13,424 nucleotides of DNA from contig JBJKXM010000016.1 in assembly GCA_045561575.1 (NCBI GenBank), forward strand, positions 1 through 13,424, given 5' to 3'. A model generated the notes under the pieces. That model was not told the origin of the DNA. It worked only from the letters and a program-made list of their open reading frames with translations, and did not search any database. Source of the DNA: GCA-002715885 sp045561575 (GTDB taxonomy: Bacteria > Bacteroidota > Bacteroidia > Flavobacteriales > BACL11). Of the stretch, positions 13,227 through 13,424 are shown one piece after another. Each line of letters begins with the position of its first letter. The stretch's first letter is position 1. The position numbers and the translations under genes are program-made.

Positions 13227-13424
13227 TTATTCAAATTGCCTTAAATAAGAGCTAAAGGTATTTTCTGTCTTATTGTTTTCAAACTTTTTCTCTAACAATA
13301 AGTCTAGAGTAATTTTCAAATCAATAAATTCAAATTTATTTTTTAGTGTTGAACAAATAACTAAAAGTGATGGTTTTAGTATTTCTATTAATGATTGATT
13401 AAATGAATTCATATTTTTATTATG
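13227..13424 (-). CDS. Unrecognised reading frame, possibly the C-terminal end of a longer protein
   Basis: A minus-strand frame ends with TAA at 13227-13229, directly abutting the S41 protease stop. From an internal ATG at 13410-13412 it would encode 61 residues (MNSFNQSLIEILKPSLLVICSTLKN...), but the frame stays open to the right edge (codons for H-N-K-N precede the Met), so it may be the tail of a larger gene. The composition is rich in Lys, Leu, Phe, Asn and Glu, with a predicted helix-rich pattern and no motif I recognise. Tail-to-tail abutment with a real gene fits the packing seen at the other convergent gene ends in this window, which argues mildly that it is genuine. Chance open frames are common in such AT-rich sequence, so this is uncertain. 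Confidence 0.5.
   Translation of the reverse strand, partial: HNKNMNSFNQSLIEILKPSLLVICSTLKNKFEFIDLKITLDLLLEKKFENNKTENTFSSYLRQFE

Noticed and set aside
1..13424. CRISPR array, insertion sequence, prophage or defence island
   Set aside because: No regularly spaced repeats, transposase, integrase, flanking inverted repeats or toxin-antitoxin motifs were seen; the three tRNA genes carry no duplicated 3' ends that would indicate integration.

Overview
The window comes from an AT-rich, gene-dense member of the Bacteroidota, most likely a marine Flavobacteriia-type organism. The evidence is a type IX secretion (T9SS) cargo protein with a gliding-motility-associated C-terminal domain beside a PorP/SprF-family outer-membrane protein, a DUF2723 membrane protein, a CTC-type bL25, a bacteroidete-style dCMP deaminase, and several TAnnTTTG (-7) promoter elements in place of TATAAT. 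Shine-Dalgarno sequences are almost absent. Genes overlap or abut, and no gene-free stretch exceeds 300 bases; the longest interval without a protein gene is 5385-5611, which holds a tRNA, its terminator and its promoter.

Left part (1-5384): the 3' part of a large DUF2723 membrane protein gene enters from the left edge and is followed after 3 bases by a NodB-type polysaccharide deacetylase. Converging on them from the right is a minus-strand run: a membrane-anchored coiled-coil protein, exonuclease III (xthA) and a SAM-dependent methyltransferase. xthA has no ATG, GTG or TTG that could give a complete enzyme, and its best start is an ATT codon.

Middle (5385-8848): a CAT-anticodon tRNA (probably tRNA-Ile2) with a strong terminator, a plus-strand HAD phosphatase, then a tight minus-strand operon of T9SS type B cargo, PorP/SprF partner and methylmalonyl-CoA epimerase, with 0-1 base between genes. 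tRNA-Cys lies upstream, separated by its own terminator and driven by a textbook Bacteroidota promoter.

Right part (8849-13424): a minus-strand housekeeping cluster prs - rplY - pth (PRPP synthesis, ribosomal protein bL25, peptidyl-tRNA hydrolase). Diverging from it on the plus strand are tRNA-Leu(CAA), dCMP deaminase and an S41 C-terminal processing protease; the two protein genes overlap by 8 bases. A short unrecognised reading frame abuts the protease gene from the opposite strand and runs off the right edge.

Most of the window is ordinary core genome. I did not find a clear new defence, mobile or biosynthetic system. The items most worth a second look are the apparent ATT start of xthA, the cargo-PorP-epimerase operon, the tRNA-Leu/comEB arrangement, and the conserved-looking coiled-coil protein of unknown role.
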